Origin: Ancylobacter polymorphus
GTDB lineage: Bacteria; Pseudomonadota; Alphaproteobacteria; Rhizobiales; Xanthobacteraceae
Length of the DNA: 64,000 nt
Direction: 5' to 3'
NCBI RefSeq assembly: GCF_030813495.1
Contig: NZ_JAUSUI010000006.1
Coordinates: 62,001 to 126,000 of the forward strand
How positions within the stretch are numbered: position 1 is the first letter of the stretch; every line of letters starts with the position of its first letter. Shown piece after piece: positions 61,881-64,000 of this stretch. The notes below the pieces were generated by a model, which was not told the DNA's origin, made no database searches, and saw nothing but the letters and a program-made list of their open reading frames with translations. A program made the position numbers and the translations under genes.

Positions 61881-63266
61881 ATGTCGCGGCGTTTTTCCCT
61901 TGAAGCCCACGGTCTTGTCGGCCGCCGGTCGGTCCTTGTCGGCATGGCGGCGCTCGGCGGCGCCGGGCTTGGCGCCGCCGGACTTGGCGGGGCAATGCTG
62001 GGTTCGACGCCGGCCAATGCGGCGGTGCGCCTCGACATCACGTCCGGCACGGTGCAGCCGCTGCCCATCGCCATTACCGATTTCGTCGGCGGCGGCAGCC
62101 CGCAGGACATCGAGGCCGGCAAGGGGGTGTCGCAGATCATCTCCGCCGATCTGCGCCGTTCCGGCCTGTTCGCCCCCATCGACCCCGCCGCCTTCGTCGA
62201 GAAGATCACCAACCCGGACGCCTCGCCGCGCTTCCAGGACTGGCGCGTCATCAACGCCCAGGCGCTCGTCACCGGCCGCATCACCCGACAGCCGGACGGC
62301 CGGGTGAAGGCGGAATTCCGCCTGTGGGACGTGTTCGCCGGCCAGCAGCTGATCGGCCAGCAGTACTTTACCCAGCCGGAGAACTGGCGTCGCGTCGCCC
62401 ATATCATCGCCGACGCGATCTATGAACGTCTGACCGGCGAGAAGGGCTATTTCGACACCCGGATCGTCTTCGTCGACGAGAGCGGGCCGAAGGAGAAGCG
62501 CATCAAGCGCCTCGCCATCATGGACCAGGACGGCGCCAATGTGACCTATCTCACGCGCGGCGACGATCTCGTGCTCACGCCCCGCTTCTCGCCGACAAGC
62601 CAGGAAATCACCTATATGAGCTATGGCCGCGGCGAGCCGCGCGTCTATCTGCTCAACATCGAAAACGGCCAGCGCGAAGTCGTCGGCAACTTCCCCAATA
62701 TGAGCTTCTCGCCGCGCTTCGCCCCGGACGGGCAGCGGGTGATCCTGAGCCTGCAGCAGGGCGCGGATTCAAACATCTTCGTGATGGACCTGCGCTCCAA
62801 GGCCACCACGCGGCTCACCGACACGGCGGCCATCGATACCGCGCCGTGCTATTCGCCCGACGGCACGCAGATCTGCTTCGAGAGCGACCGTGGCGGCGGC
62901 TCGCAGATCTACCTGATGAATCCCGATGGCTCGAATCAGCGCCGCATCTCCTTCGGCGACGGGCGCTATTCGACGCCGGTGTGGTCGCCGCGCGGCGACG
63001 TGATCGCTTTCACCAAGCAGGCGCAGGGCCGCTTCGCCATTGGCCTGATGCGGCCGGATGGCTCGGGCGAGCGCATCCTGACCGAGGGTTACCACAATGA
63101 GGGCCCGACTTTCGCGCCGAATGGCCGGGTGATTATGTTCTTCCGCGATGCGGGGGGCGGGGGTGGCCCGCAGCTCTATACGGTCGACATCACCGGCTAT
63201 AATGAGCAGCGCGTGCCGACGCCCAGCTATGCGTCCGATCCCGCCTGGTCGCCCTTGCGCTCCTGA
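61881..63266 (+). CDS. tolB: TolB, periplasmic β-propeller protein with Tat-like leader
   Basis: A 461-residue protein. The N-terminal domain (about 48-180: [21 protein letters not shown]) and a six-bladed WD40-like propeller ([37 protein letters not shown]) are typical. The leader carries a twin arginine (R15R16 in GRRSVLVG) and an Ala/Gly-rich hydrophobic core, so Tat export is possible, whereas E. coli TolB uses Sec. ATG 61881 has GAGG upstream. It connects TolA, Pal and outer-membrane proteins. Confidence 0.96.
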   Translation: MSRRFSLEAHGLVGRRSVLVGMAALGGAGLGAAGLGGAMLGSTPANAAVRLDITSGTVQPLPIAITDFVGGGSPQDIEAGKGVSQIISADLRRSGLFAPIDPAAFVEKITNPDASPRFQDWRVINAQALVTGRITRQPDGRVKAEFRLWDVFAGQQLIGQQYFTQPENWRRVAHIIADAIYERLTGEKGYFDTRIVFVDESGPKEKRIKRLAIMDQDGANVTYLTRGDDLVLTPRFSPTSQEITYMSYGRGEPRVYLLNIENGQREVVGNFPNMSFSPRFAPDGQRVILSLQQGADSNIFVMDLRSKATTRLTDTAAIDTAPCYSPDGTQICFESDRGGGSQIYLMNPDGSNQRRISFGDGRYSTPVWSPRGDVIAFTKQAQGRFAIGLMRPDGSGERILTEGYHNEGPTFAPNGRVIMFFRDAGGGGGPQLYTVDITGYNEQRVPTPSYASDPAWSPLRS

Positions 63267-63421
63267 GCGGGTTCTGTCAGGGAACGATTAACCATAAGCG
63301 GCGGTTTAAGGCATGGCCGCGAAATGGACGCAATTCAGCAAGGTTCTGTAAAGCACGACAGAACATTGATTGACGCCAGCAGCCAGTCGGCAGATCAGTC
63401 GGGAATTCAGGAGTCAGCGGA

Positions 63422-63916
63422 ATGATCCGTATGTTGCGCCATCTGGGCGGCGCGCGCGTCGCCTTCATCGTCGGTTTCGCGATGCTCGCGGCCGCCTGTG
63501 CCAAGAACCCGATGGACGGCGCCGGTCAGGCGCTCGGCTCGGCCCCTCCCGGCAGCCCGCAGGAGTTCATCGTCTCCGTCGGCGACCGCGTGTTCTTCGA
63601 GAGCGACCAGACCAGCCTCACCCCGCAGGCGCAGGCCACGCTCGACAAGCAGGCGCAGTGGCTGAACCACTATGCCAAGTACACCTTCACCATCGAAGGC
63701 CATGCCGACGAGCGCGGCACGCGCGAATACAACATCGCCCTCGGCGCCCGCCGCGCCCAGAGTGTGCGCGACTACCTCGTCCAGCGCGGCGTTGCGGCGA
63801 ACCGCATGCGCACCATCTCCTACGGCAAGGAGCGCCCGGTCGCGGTCTGCAACGATATCTCCTGCTGGTCGCAGAACCGCCGCGCAGTCACGGTGCTGAA
63901 CGCCGCCGGCAGCTGA
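63422..63916 (+). CDS. pal: Peptidoglycan-associated lipoprotein Pal
   Basis: A 164-residue outer-membrane lipoprotein with lipobox LAAAC (Cys26) and an OmpA-like domain binding peptidoglycan: VFFESDQTSLTPQAQATLDKQAQWL, TIEGHADERGTREYNIALGARRA and VQRGVAANRMRTISYGKERP. It anchors the outer membrane to the wall and to TolAB. A TTAACCAT half-site for CtrA (63288-63295) lies in the 155-bp upstream gap, a possible cell-cycle input. Confidence 0.97.
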   Translation: MIRMLRHLGGARVAFIVGFAMLAAACAKNPMDGAGQALGSAPPGSPQEFIVSVGDRVFFESDQTSLTPQAQATLDKQAQWLNHYAKYTFTIEGHADERGTREYNIALGARRAQSVRDYLVQRGVAANRMRTISYGKERPVAVCNDISCWSQNRRAVTVLNAAGS

Positions 63917-63939
63917 TCGCCGCGTCCGAACCTGTCTTG

Positions 63940-63967
63940 ACCCGGCTCGCCCTGCGGGCCGGGTTTG
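63940..63967 (+). terminator. Weak terminator-like hairpin after pal
   Basis: ACCCGGC / GCCGGGT forms a 7-bp stem with an 11-nt loop followed by TTGG; a short T-tract. The rest of the window (to 64000) shows no further gene start. Confidence 0.5.
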
Positions 63968-64000
63968 GCATTTAAGGGACTGGCGATCGACCAAGCGGTG

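Noticed and set aside
1-64000. tRNA, rRNA, CRISPR arrays, insertion sequences, prophage genes or attachment sites
   Set aside because: No T-arm plus acceptor pattern apart from tmRNA, no direct-repeat array, no transposase or integrase, and no long direct repeats were seen by reading; a tRNAscan or ISfinder run would be needed to exclude them formally.

Overview
This 64-kb window is a GC-rich chromosomal segment of an alphaproteobacterium. It is most likely from the order Hyphomicrobiales (Rhizobiales), with a Xanthobacteraceae-like gene order (Ancylobacter, Starkeya, Xanthobacter or Azorhizobium type). The evidence is a circularly permuted two-piece tmRNA with tag ANDNYAPVAQAA, an alpha-type SspB, the cell-cycle regulator TrcR (DUF1013), DUF1192, DUF1465, DUF2852, DUF4164 and DUF4169 proteins, an alphaproteobacterial LexA box (GTTC-N7-GTTC) before ruvC, and 6S RNA beside 5-formyltetrahydrofolate cyclo-ligase. 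I see no phage, IS element, CRISPR array, rRNA or tRNA. The content is almost entirely core, with one AT-rich gene standing out.

Layout. 1-4.5 kb: envelope proteolysis operon hflK-hflC-DUF2065-degP (minus strand), preceded by a DUF4169/ribbon-helix-helix pair divergent from fumC. 4.9-12 kb: fumC, a Spy-like LTXXQ protein, a GNAT, thyA, ssrA (tmRNA), its adaptor sspB, an FAD amine oxidase and folA. 12-17.6 kb: TPR protein, rpmJ, DUF4260, rnhA, thrB, ispH, yceI, trcR. 17.7-28 kb: prpE, two DUF465 genes, a peroxiredoxin, a DsbD N-domain protein, algH, a 7TM-PAS-GGDEF-EAL protein, a Sel1 protein and a divergent thiE. 28-38.5 kb: a large secreted repeat protein, an orphan pstB, then the Calvin/glycolysis cluster tkt-gap-pgk-fba (minus strand) and DUF4164-zapA. 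38.7-48.7 kb: suhB, a MotA/MotB-like stator pair, a GNAT, sorbosone dehydrogenase/DUF2231, an MsbA-like exporter, rpmE, DUF1465, DUF1192 and a quinone oxidoreductase. 48.9-57.7 kb: 6S RNA, 5-FCL, ymdB, yebC, tauE, an EamA transporter, ruvC-ruvA-(membrane ORF)-ruvB, a TetR regulator, an unknown protein and DUF2852. 57.9-64 kb: the AT-rich two-TM orphan gene, then ybgC-tolQ-tolR-tolA-tolB-pal.

Genes that work together: tmRNA tags stalled proteins and SspB hands them to ClpXP. ThyA and FolA close the thymidylate cycle, with 5-FCL feeding the folate pool. HflKC and DegP control membrane and periplasmic proteolysis. RuvABC resolves recombination intermediates under likely LexA control. Tol-Pal ties the outer membrane to division, and ZapA supports the Z-ring. 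The best candidates for something undescribed are the AT-rich orphan (57935-58750), the secreted GPW-repeat protein (28228-30741), the membrane ORF translationally coupled between ruvA and ruvB, and the MotAB-like pair.
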